A DNA stretch of 64,000 bases from IDS-8 sp964424805 (GTDB lineage Bacteria > Pseudomonadota > Gammaproteobacteria > Steroidobacterales > Woeseiaceae). Below are positions 51,374-59,710 of the stretch, one piece after another. Below the pieces are notes generated by a model, which did no database searches, was not told the DNA's origin, and worked only from the letters and a program-made list of their open reading frames with translations. Positions within the stretch are counted from its first letter, which is position 1. The number at the start of each line of letters is the position of its first letter. The translations under genes were made by a program, and so were the position numbers. The stretch is from contig CAYRKH010000011.1 of assembly GCA_964424805.1 (NCBI GenBank), positions 1-64,000 of the forward strand, read 5' to 3'.

Positions 51374-53191
51374 ATGAAGCCAACAGATACATCCAACCCG
51401 GATTACTTCCACAAGGTAGTCGACTGTCAGTGGGCCTGTCCTGCGCACACTGACGTTCCCGGCTATATTCGCCTCATCGCCCAGGGCCGTTTCGCCGACG
51501 CCTACATGCTGAACCGGCAGTCGAACGTGTTCCCGGGCATCCTCGGACGCGTCTGCGACCGTCCCTGCGAGCCGGCCTGCCGCCGGGGCCGGGTCGAGGA
51601 GAAGCCGGTTGCCATCTGCCGGCTGAAACGCGTCGCGGCGGACGGGCGGGGAGACATCACCGACCGGTTGCCGCGGGCGCCGGAGACGCGCAACGGCAAG
51701 AAGGTTGCGCTGATTGGCGCGGGCTGCGCGTCGCTCACCGTTGCGAACGACCTGCTGCCGCTCGGCTACGACATCACCATTTTCGAGGCGCACGCCACTA
51801 CCGGCGGGCTGATGCGCACCAACATCCCCCAGTTCCGGCTGCCGCCGGAGGTGCTGGACGAGGAAATCGGCTACATCGTCGACATGGGCGCCGACCTCAA
51901 GCTGAACCATCGCATCGACAGCCTGAAGGGCCTGCTGGAGAACGAGGGTTTCGACGCGGTGTTCGTGGGCACCGGCGCGCCGCGCGGCAAGGAACTGGAC
52001 CTGCCGGGAAGGCACGACAGCGAGAACGTTCACATCGGTATCGACTGGCTGGAGTCGATCGCGTTCGGGCACACGGAATCCATCGGCAAGCGAGTGCTCA
52101 TCATCGGCGTCGGCAACACCGCGATGGACTGCTGCCGCAGTGCGCTGCGCCTCGGTGCCGAAGACGTCAAGGTGATGGCGCGCAAGCCCCGCGGCTTCTT
52201 CAAGGCTTCGGAATGGGAGCTCGAGGACGCCGAGGAAGAGAACGTCGAGATTGTTGTCAACCATTCGCCGAAGGAGTTCGTGGTCGAGAACGGCAAGCTC
52301 GTCGGCATGACGTTCGACAAGATGGAATACAAGGTCGACGAGCATGGCCGTATCGACCGCGGCACGGTGACGGGCGAGGTCCTGCTTCCCTGCGACGACG
52401 TTATCCTGGCCATCGGGCAGGAGAACGCCTTCCCGTGGATCGAGCGCGACATCGGCATCGAGTTCGACCAGTGGGACTGCCCGATCGTCGACGAGACGAC
52501 GATGATGGGCAGCCGCGAGGGCGTGTTCTTCGGCGGCGATTCGGCTTTCGGGCCGAAGAACATCATCTGGGCCGTCGCACACGGGCACGCGGCCGCCATT
52601 TCGATCCACAAGTACTGCTTCGGCGAAGACATCCGCGACCGGCTGCCCCACGGCATGACGCTCACGAGCCAGAAGATGGGCATGCACGAGTGGAGTTTTT
52701 CCAACGCCTACGATCCGACCGAGCGCCGGCTCGTGCCGCAGGTCGGTCTCAAGGAGCGCTTCAAGAAGCTCGACATCGAGGTGGAGCTCGGCTTTACGGC
52801 CGAACAGGCGCTGGAGGAAGTGGAGCGCTGCCTCAACTGCGACATCCAGACGGTGTTCACGGACAAGCTCTGCATCGAATGCGACGCCTGCATCGACGTG
52901 TGCCCGGTCAACTGCCTCACTATCACTGCCAACGGCGAGGAGGATGACCTCAGGTCCCGTCTCTCGGCGCCGGCGGAGAACCGGGAACAGGCGCTTTTCG
53001 TTTCAGGCCCGCTTCCGCAGACCGGACGAGTCATGGTCAAGGACGAAGACCTCTGCGTGCATTGCAGCCTGTGTGCCGAACGCTGCCCGACCGGCGCGTG
53101 GGATATGCAGGAATCGACGCTCCTGATCCCATATGCCGCGGACGAGTCGCCGACGCCGCAGCCGCGGCGGCTCAAGGCGTCGGCTGGATAA
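51374..53191 (+). CDS. GltD-like flavoprotein with C-terminal 4Fe-4S domains (KorAB partner)
   Basis: A 605-residue protein. The N-terminal FeS segment, DCQWACPAHTDVPGY and VCDRPCEPACRR, is typical of GltD/DPD-type proteins. The FAD motif is VALIGAGCASLTVANDLLPL and the NAD(P) motif VLIIGVGNTAMDCCRSAL. The C-terminus carries two ferredoxin-like 4Fe-4S motifs: CIECDACIDVCPVNC and CVHCSLCAERCP. It probably moves electrons between NAD(P)H and the ferredoxin-type site of the KorAB-like enzyme encoded 19 and 1,845 bases further on. Glutamate synthase itself is absent, so a GltB-independent role is likely. Confidence 0.85.
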   Translation: MKPTDTSNPDYFHKVVDCQWACPAHTDVPGYIRLIAQGRFADAYMLNRQSNVFPGILGRVCDRPCEPACRRGRVEEKPVAICRLKRVAADGRGDITDRLPRAPETRNGKKVALIGAGCASLTVANDLLPLGYDITIFEAHATTGGLMRTNIPQFRLPPEVLDEEIGYIVDMGADLKLNHRIDSLKGLLENEGFDAVFVGTGAPRGKELDLPGRHDSENVHIGIDWLESIAFGHTESIGKRVLIIGVGNTAMDCCRSALRLGAEDVKVMARKPRGFFKASEWELEDAEEENVEIVVNHSPKEFVVENGKLVGMTFDKMEYKVDEHGRIDRGTVTGEVLLPCDDVILAIGQENAFPWIERDIGIEFDQWDCPIVDETTMMGSREGVFFGGDSAFGPKNIIWAVAHGHAAAISIHKYCFGEDIRDRLPHGMTLTSQKMGMHEWSFSNAYDPTERRLVPQVGLKERFKKLDIEVELGFTAEQALEEVERCLNCDIQTVFTDKLCIECDACIDVCPVNCLTITANGEEDDLRSRLSAPAENREQALFVSGPLPQTGRVMVKDEDLCVHCSLCAERCPTGAWDMQESTLLIPYAADESPTPQPRRLKASAG

Positions 53192-53210
53192 GGGATTACC
53201 GCGAGGAAGT

Positions 53211-55040
53211 ATGTCCGGCATTAACGATTTCGCCGTCAAGATCGCCACGGTCAACGGTACGGGTTCGGCGAGCGCGAACGCACTGGTGATGAAGTCCGTG
53301 TTCCGCATGGGCGTGCCCGTCGTCGGCAAGAACTATTTCCCCTCGAACATCCAGGGGCTGCCGACCTGGTACGAAGTGCGGGTGACGGCCGACGGGCACC
53401 GGGCGCGGGCCGATCGCATCGACGTCATGGTCGCGATGAACGCGCAGACCTATGCGGCGGACCTGGCCGAAGTCGCCCCCGGCGGCTGGCTTATCTACGA
53501 CTCGACCTGGCCGCGCAGCCGGCTGCTGGATCGGGAAGACGTCACCGTCATCGGCATTCCGCTGTCGAAGCTTTGCAATGAGCATTTCGAAGGTGCGCGC
53601 GCGCGCATCCTGATGAAGAACATCGCGTACGTCGGCGCGCTGGCGGCGCTGCTCGACATCGACCTGGACGTCATCACGCAGCTCCTGGAAGAAACCTTCG
53701 CGAAGAAGAAGCACCTCGTGGCGTCGAACCTCGAGGCTATTCGCCTTGGCTACGACTACACGATGGAGCATTTCAGCTGCCCCCTGCCGGTTCGCGTAGC
53801 AAAGCTCGACAAGACGGACGGTCACGTGATCATCGACGGCAACACGGCGGCGGGCCTTGGCTGCGTGTATGCCGGCGCCACCGTCGGGGCGTGGTATCCG
53901 ATAACCCCGTCGACGTCGCTCATGGACGCTTACAAGGCGTTCTGCAAGCAGTTCCGCATGGAAGAGGGGTCGCCGGACAAGCCGGGCGGCAAGAAGTTCT
54001 GCATCGTGCAGGCGGAAGACGAGCTTGCCGCCATCGGCGTGGTGCTCGGGGCGACCTGGAACGGCGCGCGCGCGTTCACGCCGACCAGCGGACCGGGCAT
54101 TTCGCTGATGAACGAATTCCTGGGCTTCGGCTACTACGCCGAACTGCCCGCGGTGCTGTTCAACGTGCAGCGCGTGGGGCCGTCGACCGGCATGCCCACG
54201 CGCACCCAGCAGTGCGACCTGCTGAGCTGCGCCTATGCATCGCACGGCGATACGCGCCACGTGCTGCTGTTTCCGGCGAATCCGGAAGAGTGCTTCTACC
54301 TGGCGATCGAGGCGTTCGACCTGGCGGATCGTTTGCAGACGCCGGTCTTCGTGCTCTCCGACCTCGACATCGGCATGAACGACTGGATGTGCCCGGAGCT
54401 CCAGTGGGACGAGTCCTACCAGCCGGACCGCGGCAAGGTGCTGACGGCGGAACAGCTCGAGGGCATGGAGAAGTTCTACCGCTTTTTCGATTCCGACGGC
54501 GACGGTATCGCTTACCGGACGCTGCCCGGTGAACACCCCAAGGGCTCCTTTTTTACGCGCGGCTCGGGCCACAACAAGTTCGGCGGCTATACCGAGGATG
54601 GCGCCGAGTACCAGGAGGTCGTCGACCGGCTGCTGGTCAAGTGGGAGACGGCGCGCACGCTGGTGCCGAAGCCGGAAATCGAATATTCGAAGTTCAACAA
54701 GTGCGGCATCCTGTCCCTCGGGAGCTGCGACGGGGCCGTGCGCGAGGCGCTGGGCAAGCTGAAGGCGCAGGGCACCGGGCTGAACTACTGCCGTGTGAAG
54801 GCCTTCCCTTTCAATGAGCAGGTAAGGGAGTTCATCGACCAGCACGAGCGGGTGTACGTGGTAGAGCAGAACCGTGATGCCCAGCTCCGCTCGCTCCTGA
54901 TGCTGGATCTCGAAGTGGCGCCGTCGAAGCTGGTACGGGTTTTGCACTACGACGGTATGCCGCTCGCCGCCAACTTCGTCGTGGACAAGATACTCGAGGA
55001 CCTCACCAAACGTCACGCCGCTACCGGTACCCGTTCATGA
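53211..55040 (+). CDS. 2-oxoacid:acceptor oxidoreductase subunit alpha (KorA-like, with gamma domain)
   Basis: A 609-residue protein. The N-terminal gamma domain (residues about 8-190, KIATVNGTGSASANALVMKS) is joined to the alpha pyrimidine-binding region (VIIDGNTAAGLGCVYAGATV, AWYPITPSTSLMDAY). The C-terminal transketolase-like domain has FNEQVREFIDQHERVYVVEQN. These enzymes oxidatively decarboxylate 2-oxoglutarate, pyruvate or related 2-oxoacids to acyl-CoA with ferredoxin. GAGGAAG precedes the ATG at 53211. The KorB-like gene overlaps its stop. Confidence 0.9.
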   Translation: MSGINDFAVKIATVNGTGSASANALVMKSVFRMGVPVVGKNYFPSNIQGLPTWYEVRVTADGHRARADRIDVMVAMNAQTYAADLAEVAPGGWLIYDSTWPRSRLLDREDVTVIGIPLSKLCNEHFEGARARILMKNIAYVGALAALLDIDLDVITQLLEETFAKKKHLVASNLEAIRLGYDYTMEHFSCPLPVRVAKLDKTDGHVIIDGNTAAGLGCVYAGATVGAWYPITPSTSLMDAYKAFCKQFRMEEGSPDKPGGKKFCIVQAEDELAAIGVVLGATWNGARAFTPTSGPGISLMNEFLGFGYYAELPAVLFNVQRVGPSTGMPTRTQQCDLLSCAYASHGDTRHVLLFPANPEECFYLAIEAFDLADRLQTPVFVLSDLDIGMNDWMCPELQWDESYQPDRGKVLTAEQLEGMEKFYRFFDSDGDGIAYRTLPGEHPKGSFFTRGSGHNKFGGYTEDGAEYQEVVDRLLVKWETARTLVPKPEIEYSKFNKCGILSLGSCDGAVREALGKLKAQGTGLNYCRVKAFPFNEQVREFIDQHERVYVVEQNRDAQLRSLLMLDLEVAPSKLVRVLHYDGMPLAANFVVDKILEDLTKRHAATGTRS

Positions 55041-56092
55041 GCTACATGGCCAAACCGAAGGTTGCCCATCCCAAGCTGCCGCGTAACAAGCTCGGGCTCA
55101 CCGCGCGCGACTATGAAGGCACCGTATCCACGCTGTGCGCCGGCTGCGGGCACGATTCCATCACCGCCGCGATAATCCAGGCCGTGTTCGAGCTCGGTAT
55201 CGAACCGCACAGGCTCGGCAAGATGAGCGGCATCGGCTGCTCGTCGAAGACGCCGGCGTATTTCGTCAGCCAGTCGCACGGCTTCAACTCGGTTCACGGG
55301 CGCATGCCCTCGGTCACTACCGGCGCCAACGCGGCCAACAAGGACCTCACGTACATTGGCGTTTCCGGCGACGGCGATTCGCTGTCGATCGGCATGGGAC
55401 AGTTCGCGCACGCGATCCGGCGCAACCTGAACATGTGCTACATCATCGAGAACAACGGCGTATACGGGCTCACCAAGGGCCAGTACTCGGCGTCGGCCGA
55501 CGTCGGCACCACCGCGAAGAAGGGCCCGGCGAACCGGCAGATGCCGATCGACCCGATCAGCACCGCCATCAGCCTCGGCGCCACCTACATCGCCCGCAGC
55601 TTCTCGGGCGACAAGCAGCAGATGGTGCCGCTGATCAAGGGCGCGCTGACGCACAAGGGCTTCGCGGTTCTCGACATCATCAGCCCCTGCGTGACCTTCA
55701 ACGACCACGAGGGCTCGACCAAGAGCTACGCCCACACGCGCCAGCATTACCATCACGTGATCGATACGGATTTCGTGCCGCCGGCCCAGGAGATCAGGAC
55801 CGCCTACGACGCCGGCGAGGCGATGCCGGTGCAGCTGCACGACGGCAGCAAGATCGTGTTCCGGAAGGTGGACCAGGACTACGACCCGACCAGCCGCGCC
55901 GCGGCGTTCTCCTACCTCCGCGGCAGCGTGCGCGCCGGCGAGATCATCACCGGCCTCCTCTACATCGACGAGGAAATGGGCGACATGCACGACCTCTCCG
56001 GCAGCGTCGACCGCCCCCTCTCCAAAATCCCCTACGAGGAACTCAACCCGGGCAAGCAGGCCCTCAGCCGCGTGATGCAACGCTACCGCTAG
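55037..56092 (+). CDS. 2-oxoacid:ferredoxin oxidoreductase subunit beta (KorB-like, TPP-binding)
   Basis: A 351-residue TPP-binding subunit. It has the FeS/TPP entry segment TLCAGCGHDSITAAII, CSSKTPAYFVSQSHGFNSVH and the TPP/Mg motif GDGDSLSIGMGQFAHAIRRN followed by NNGVYGLTKGQYS. It pairs with the KorA-like subunit through an ATGA overlap. Together they form the 2-oxoacid decarboxylating core. Substrate choice (2-oxoglutarate is the commonest for this pair) is not certain. Confidence 0.92.
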   Translation: MSYMAKPKVAHPKLPRNKLGLTARDYEGTVSTLCAGCGHDSITAAIIQAVFELGIEPHRLGKMSGIGCSSKTPAYFVSQSHGFNSVHGRMPSVTTGANAANKDLTYIGVSGDGDSLSIGMGQFAHAIRRNLNMCYIIENNGVYGLTKGQYSASADVGTTAKKGPANRQMPIDPISTAISLGATYIARSFSGDKQQMVPLIKGALTHKGFAVLDIISPCVTFNDHEGSTKSYAHTRQHYHHVIDTDFVPPAQEIRTAYDAGEAMPVQLHDGSKIVFRKVDQDYDPTSRAAAFSYLRGSVRAGEIITGLLYIDEEMGDMHDLSGSVDRPLSKIPYEELNPGKQALSRVMQRYR

Positions 56093-56097
56093 CGGGT

Positions 56098-56323
56098 GGG
56101 GTCGGACCTTCCCGGGAATTTCAACTAAAAGAGGTTATATCCTCAACGGGCCTGCGAAAGGCCCTTAGATCGCCCATTTCCCCCTCGAATTCGATACCTT
56201 GGCGGGCAGGAACGGCGCTACGGCCTCGATTTCAGGGCCAAATAAGCTCGATCAAGGCGCCTACCGCGCCTTGATTTGGTCCATTATCAAAAGCAATTCA
56301 GCAGCTTAGCTTGGTCCGACCCC
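56098..56323. mobile_element. MITE-like non-coding element with 11-bp terminal inverted repeats
   Basis: GGGGTCGGACC (56098-56108) and GGTCCGACCCC (56313-56323) are exact inverted repeats bounding a 226-bp non-coding, less GC-rich segment. The interior holds a hairpin GGGCCT/AGGCCC (56148-56164) and a 10-bp stem ATCAAGGCGC/GCGCCTTGAT (56251-56274). The ends resemble the short motifs that flank Tnp_1-type REP transposase genes. Non-autonomous element origin is inferred, since no second copy is in the window. It immediately follows the korB-like stop and could terminate it. Confidence 0.5.
56251..56274 (+). terminator. Hairpin after the Kor module
   Basis: A perfect 10-bp stem (ATCAAGGCGC / GCGCCTTGAT, loop CTACC... 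length 4) followed by TTTGG. It lies 160 bases after the korB-like stop and before the next gene, inside the MITE-like segment. It could act as a weak terminator. Confidence 0.3.
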
Positions 56324-56405
56324 GGCCTGCATCCGAACCGGTGCCGGGGTGCATCCTGTAAGTCAGGCGGGGCGGCCGGGACTGCCCTTCATCCAGGAGC
56401 TTGCG

Positions 56406-56777
56406 ATGTTCGACTACGAATTACTGATTCCCATTATCTTTCTCGTCGGCGTGGCGGCCGTGCTGGGGCTGTGGCTCTGGTTGCGCTACCGTTCGCGGCT
56501 GGAGCTGCAGAACACGGTCCGGCTCGCGCTCGACAAGGGCCAGGAGCTGACGCCGGAGCTGGTGGACCGTCTCGGCCAGCCACAGCGGGACAGTCGCGCC
56601 GACCTGCGGCGGGCCGTGATCTGGCTGGCGGTCGGCGTCGGATTCGCCATCTTCGGCCTTATTCTCGATGAGCAAGAGGCCGTACGGCCCATCGTCGCCA
56701 CCAGCGCATTTCCGGTTGCCATCGGCATTGCTTACCTCATCGTTGCGCTGGTCACCGGGAAAGACAGATCAAACTGA
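56406..56777 (+). CDS. Small membrane protein (DUF6249-like)
   Basis: A 123-residue protein with an N-terminal helix (LIPIIFLVGVAAVLGLWLWL), a soluble segment RLALDKGQELTPELVDRLGQ and two C-terminal helices (AVIWLAVGVGFAIFGLI and VAIGIAYLIVALV). This layout is typical of DUF6249-type proteins often found before ECF sigma genes. AGGAG precedes the ATG. The sigma factor gene follows at once, so it may belong to its regulatory circuit. Confidence 0.75.
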   Translation: MFDYELLIPIIFLVGVAAVLGLWLWLRYRSRLELQNTVRLALDKGQELTPELVDRLGQPQRDSRADLRRAVIWLAVGVGFAIFGLILDEQEAVRPIVATSAFPVAIGIAYLIVALVTGKDRSN

Positions 56778-56830
56778 AATCCCAAAACAGGCTGGCCGCT
56801 GCCGATGACAAGGAGCTCGTCGCGCAGGCG

Positions 56831-57340
56831 GTGGCGCAGGTCGATTCCCGCGCCTTCGGGGAGCTCGTGCGGCGCCACCAGTCGCACGTCCGGAACTTCC
56901 TGCGCAGGCTGGCTCGCGATCCCGACCTGGCGGACGACCTGGCCCAGGATACGTTCGTGCACGCGTGGGATCGCCTGCACACCTACTCCGGGAAGGGCAC
57001 GTTCATCGGCTGGCTCCTGAAGGTCGCTTACACGACCTTTTTGCAGTCGAAGCGTCGCTTCTCGCGCTACGGCGAGATCCTGCAGTCGGTGCAGGCGGAC
57101 GCAAAAGCCGGCGAGGCGGCAACGGCCGTGCGCGAGGAGCTCGGCGATCTCGACCGGCTGCTCGGAGTGCTGGCGGAGGACGAGCGGGTCGCCATGATCA
57201 TGTCCTATGCTTTCGGCCTGTCGCATCGGGAAATCGGCGATGCTTTGAGCCTGCCCGTGGGTACGGTGAAATCCATCATTTATCGCGGCAAGGAAAAGAT
57301 CAGGGAACGTTTTGACATCCAACATCATCAAACTGGCTGA
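56831..57340 (+). CDS. ECF-like RNA polymerase sigma factor
   Basis: A 169-residue sigma-70-family factor. Region 2 is in FGELVRRHQSHVRNFLRRLA, DPDLADDLAQDTFVHAW and TYSGKGTFIGWLLKVAY; region 4 is in GLSHREIGDALSLPVGTVKS. GTG at 56831 is the first ordinary start in frame. The frame stays open upstream, and the residues ADDKELVAQA just before it look like a normal ECF N-terminus, so the true start may be a rarer codon (a CTG at 56774 overlaps the upstream stop). A membrane protein gene overlaps its end and may act as anti-sigma. Confidence 0.85.
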   Translation: MAQVDSRAFGELVRRHQSHVRNFLRRLARDPDLADDLAQDTFVHAWDRLHTYSGKGTFIGWLLKVAYTTFLQSKRRFSRYGEILQSVQADAKAGEAATAVREELGDLDRLLGVLAEDERVAMIMSYAFGLSHREIGDALSLPVGTVKSIIYRGKEKIRERFDIQHHQTG

Positions 57341-57671
57341 GCGTATGAAAGATCAGGACGACAGGAACCTCGAGACGCTGTTTCGGTCCGAGGCGATCCC
57401 GGACGACGGCTTCAGCGAGCGCGTGACGCGGCGCATCCGGCGTCGCTTGTGGGTTCGCCGCTGGACGCTGCCGATCGCGATGGTGATTGGCGGGCTGATA
57501 GCCGCCAGGCCCGCCCTTGAGCTTGTGTCCCTGCTGCCGGTAATGCTCGACTTCGTGCCGGATTCAATCAAGGGCATGCCGCAGGAGTGGCTGCCGCAGC
57601 TCCCGCTGGTGATGACCGCGCTCGTAGCCGGCGGCGCGATGGTCCTCTTCGTACGCCTGCTCGAGGACTGA
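57312..57671 (+). CDS. Membrane protein, possible anti-sigma partner
   Basis: A 119-residue protein. Its soluble N-terminus is basic and helical (RVTRRIRRRLWVRRW) and two membrane helices follow (LPIAMVIGGLIAA... and PLVMTALVAGGAMVLFVRLL). TTG at 57312, with AGGGAA upstream, overlaps the sigma factor end; an ATG at 57345 is an alternative. Position directly behind the sigma gene fits an anti-sigma factor, but no ZAS/HxxxCxxC zinc motif is seen, so it is a position-based guess. Confidence 0.55.
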   Translation: MTSNIIKLAERMKDQDDRNLETLFRSEAIPDDGFSERVTRRIRRRLWVRRWTLPIAMVIGGLIAARPALELVSLLPVMLDFVPDSIKGMPQEWLPQLPLVMTALVAGGAMVLFVRLLED

Positions 57672-57760
57672 TTCCACGCCCCTCGGTTTACGCTTCCGGC
57701 GTCGTTTGCACCGCCGACCGTGTCGTTGTTTCTGCCGTCCCGCTCGTATACATTGCCCCG

Positions 57761-57961
57761 ATGAATCTTCGTCAACAGGTCGAACAGCTGCTGCCGGGCT
57801 GGGAACGCTGGTATCCCAGCCTGTTCGATGCGGCGAGTGACCTGGGCCTCATCAAGGCGCAGGTCTGCGACCCGAGTTCGCTGCTGCTCAGCAACCGGCA
57901 CGCGCGCGTGCGCCAGCGGGCGGAAGATGCCCACCGGGAGAAGTGGGGCGGCATAGAGTGA
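57761..57961 (+). CDS. Small protein of unknown function
   Basis: A 66-residue protein: NLRQQVEQLLPGWERWYPSL and SNRHARVRQRAEDAHREKW give a short amphipathic, basic chain without membrane segment. No family was recognised. Its stop overlaps the GTG of the cysteine desulfurase-like gene, so the two are translationally linked. The ATG is at 57761. Confidence 0.55.
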   Translation: MNLRQQVEQLLPGWERWYPSLFDAASDLGLIKAQVCDPSSLLLSNRHARVRQRAEDAHREKWGGIE

Positions 57962-59244
57962 CTTACGACCTCGAGGCCGTTCGGTCGCGATTCCCCGCGC
58001 TTTCGATCACGGACGACGGCCAACCGCGCATCTACTTCGACAATCCTGCCGGCACGCAGGTGCCGCAAAGCGTGGCCGATCGCATGCGCGATTGCCTGCT
58101 GGCGGCGAACGCAAACCTCGGCGGCGCTTTTGCGACGTCCGAGCGCGCAGGCGAAATCGTCGAGGACGCGCACCGCGCAATGGCCGACCTGCTGAATGCA
58201 CCGTCGGCGGACGAGATCATCTTCGGCCAGAACATGACGACGCTCACGTTGCACGTGTCGCGCTCGATCGGCCGGGAGATGAAAGCCGGTGACGAGATCA
58301 TCCTCTCGCGCATGGATCACGATGCGAACGTGGCGCCGTGGTTGCTGCTCGCGCGCGATCTCGGCCTCGAGGTTCGCTGGCTGCCGTTCGATCACGCGAC
58401 GTTCGAATTCGATCTCGCGCGCTTCGAGGACTTGCTGAACGAGCGCACGCGCCTTGTCTGCGTCGGCGCCGCCAGCAATCTCACGGGTACCCTCAACGAC
58501 GTCCGCACGATCAGCCGGATGGCGCGTGAGGCCGGCGCGTGGACCTACATCGATGCGGTGCAATCCGTGCCGCATGTACCGACGGATGTGCAGGCAATAG
58601 GCTGCGACTTTCTCGCCTGTTCCGCGTACAAGTTCTTCGGGCCCCACCAGGGCATCCTCTGGGGCCGACGGGAGATCCTCGAGCGTCTGGAGCCGTACAA
58701 GGTCAGGCCGGCGCCCGACGAGCTGCCCTGGGCCTTCGAGACCGGGACGCTGAGCCACGAAGGCCTGGCCGGCACCGCCGCGGCGGTCGACTACCTGGCC
58801 TGGATCGGCGAGACGATGGCGGGCGACTATCTCGCACGGTTTGACGGCTACGAGGCAGGACGGCGCCGCTTCGTGCATGCCGCCATGGCTTGCCTGTTCG
58901 ACTACGAAACGACGCTCACGCGGCCGTTGCTCGACGGGCTGAAGGCGATGCCGGGAATCACGGTGCAGGGGATCACGGCCGAAGACGCCCTCGCACGCCG
59001 CGTCCCCACGGTGTCGTTCACAACCCGCGGCACGAGCCCGGAGGAAATCGCCAGGCAGCTCGGCCTGCGCGGCATCTTCGTCTGGAGCGGTCACAATTAC
59101 GCCGTGGAAGCCGCCCGCGCGCTCGGCATCTACGACTCGGGCGGCGCGGTGCGCGTGGGGCCGGTACATTACAACGCGGTTCACGAAGTGGAACGCCTGC
59201 TGAACGTGCTGGAAGATGTCTTGCCGCAAGCAAAAACGGCCTGA
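57958..59244 (+). CDS. Cysteine desulfurase-like PLP enzyme (class V aminotransferase fold)
   Basis: A 428-residue fold-type I PLP enzyme. Its N-terminus is LDEYFDNPAGTQVP-like (RIYFDNPAGTQVP); the PLP contacts are in TYIDAVQSVPHVP and the lysine is in LACSAYKFFGPHQGILWG. This matches the 'cysteine desulfurase-like' subfamily rather than the housekeeping IscS/SufS, whose active-site cysteine loop is not evident. The GTG at 57958 overlaps the upstream stop (GTGA). No Fe-S assembly genes are nearby, so its substrate is uncertain. Confidence 0.82.
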   Translation: MTYDLEAVRSRFPALSITDDGQPRIYFDNPAGTQVPQSVADRMRDCLLAANANLGGAFATSERAGEIVEDAHRAMADLLNAPSADEIIFGQNMTTLTLHVSRSIGREMKAGDEIILSRMDHDANVAPWLLLARDLGLEVRWLPFDHATFEFDLARFEDLLNERTRLVCVGAASNLTGTLNDVRTISRMAREAGAWTYIDAVQSVPHVPTDVQAIGCDFLACSAYKFFGPHQGILWGRREILERLEPYKVRPAPDELPWAFETGTLSHEGLAGTAAAVDYLAWIGETMAGDYLARFDGYEAGRRRFVHAAMACLFDYETTLTRPLLDGLKAMPGITVQGITAEDALARRVPTVSFTTRGTSPEEIARQLGLRGIFVWSGHNYAVEAARALGIYDSGGAVRVGPVHYNAVHEVERLLNVLEDVLPQAKTA

Positions 59245-59371
59245 CCCGCCGGCCGCTGAAGGGCCGCGAGCCGGCGGCGCTTCCCGCTAGTCCCCGGCGA
59301 TTTCCGCCCTGACCGCGCCGGCGTTTACTTCCTCCAGCGTTCCACGCAATATAGCGGTGGAAGTAAAAACC

Positions 59372-59650
59372 ATGCCATCGCTACGTCGCACAACCTGGCT
59401 GTTCCTGTTGCTCGCGGTCCTCGCCGGCCATGCGTCGCTGACGCTGCACTTCGACTCGCACGTGGCCGCGGAGCAGAAGAACTGCGAGCTCTGCACGCAC
59501 TATTCTCATTTCGAGCTCGAAGCACCGCCGTCGATTTTCGCGAGCTTTACGCCGGTTGTGCACGTACTGGAACCGTCCGCGTCCGCCGCCGCCCCGGCGA
59601 CGGTTGCCTCCTTTTCCTTCCGCCCGCGCGCCCCGCCGCCCGCTGCCTGA
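59372..59650 (+). CDS. Small secreted protein with CxxC (DUF2946-like)
   Basis: A 92-residue protein with a signal/anchor (MPSLRRTTWLFLLLAVLAGH) and a short exported part: HFDSHVAAEQKNCELCTHYS. His and Cys pairs could bind metal. The rest is low-complexity Pro/Ala. It begins the zinc-uptake group. The ATG at 59372 is preferred over an upstream GTG (59357) because of GGTGGA at a usable distance. Similarity to DUF2946 is loose. Confidence 0.55.
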   Translation: MPSLRRTTWLFLLLAVLAGHASLTLHFDSHVAAEQKNCELCTHYSHFELEAPPSIFASFTPVVHVLEPSASAAAPATVASFSFRPRAPPPAA

Positions 59651-59660
59651 TCCTTCCACC

Positions 59661-59679
59661 CGCCGCCGTAATGGCGGCG
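59661..59679 (+). terminator. Hairpin before the outer-membrane barrel gene
   Basis: The stem CGCCGCC / GGCGGCG with a 5-base loop lies between the small secreted protein and the barrel gene. It may attenuate transcription. There is no U-run, so termination is unproven. Confidence 0.3.
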
Positions 59680-59710
59680 CAATCTCGTCAGTTGGAGAAG
59701 GAGGCAGGGT

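Noticed and set aside
53196..55016. Open frame of 606 codons on the minus strand
   Set aside because: Antisense to the KorA-like gene, with biased Arg/His composition and no recognisable domain.
57958..59244. Housekeeping IscS/SufS
   Set aside because: The active-site cysteine loop is not evident and no iron-sulfur assembly genes are adjacent; the sequence fits the 'desulfurase-like' branch.
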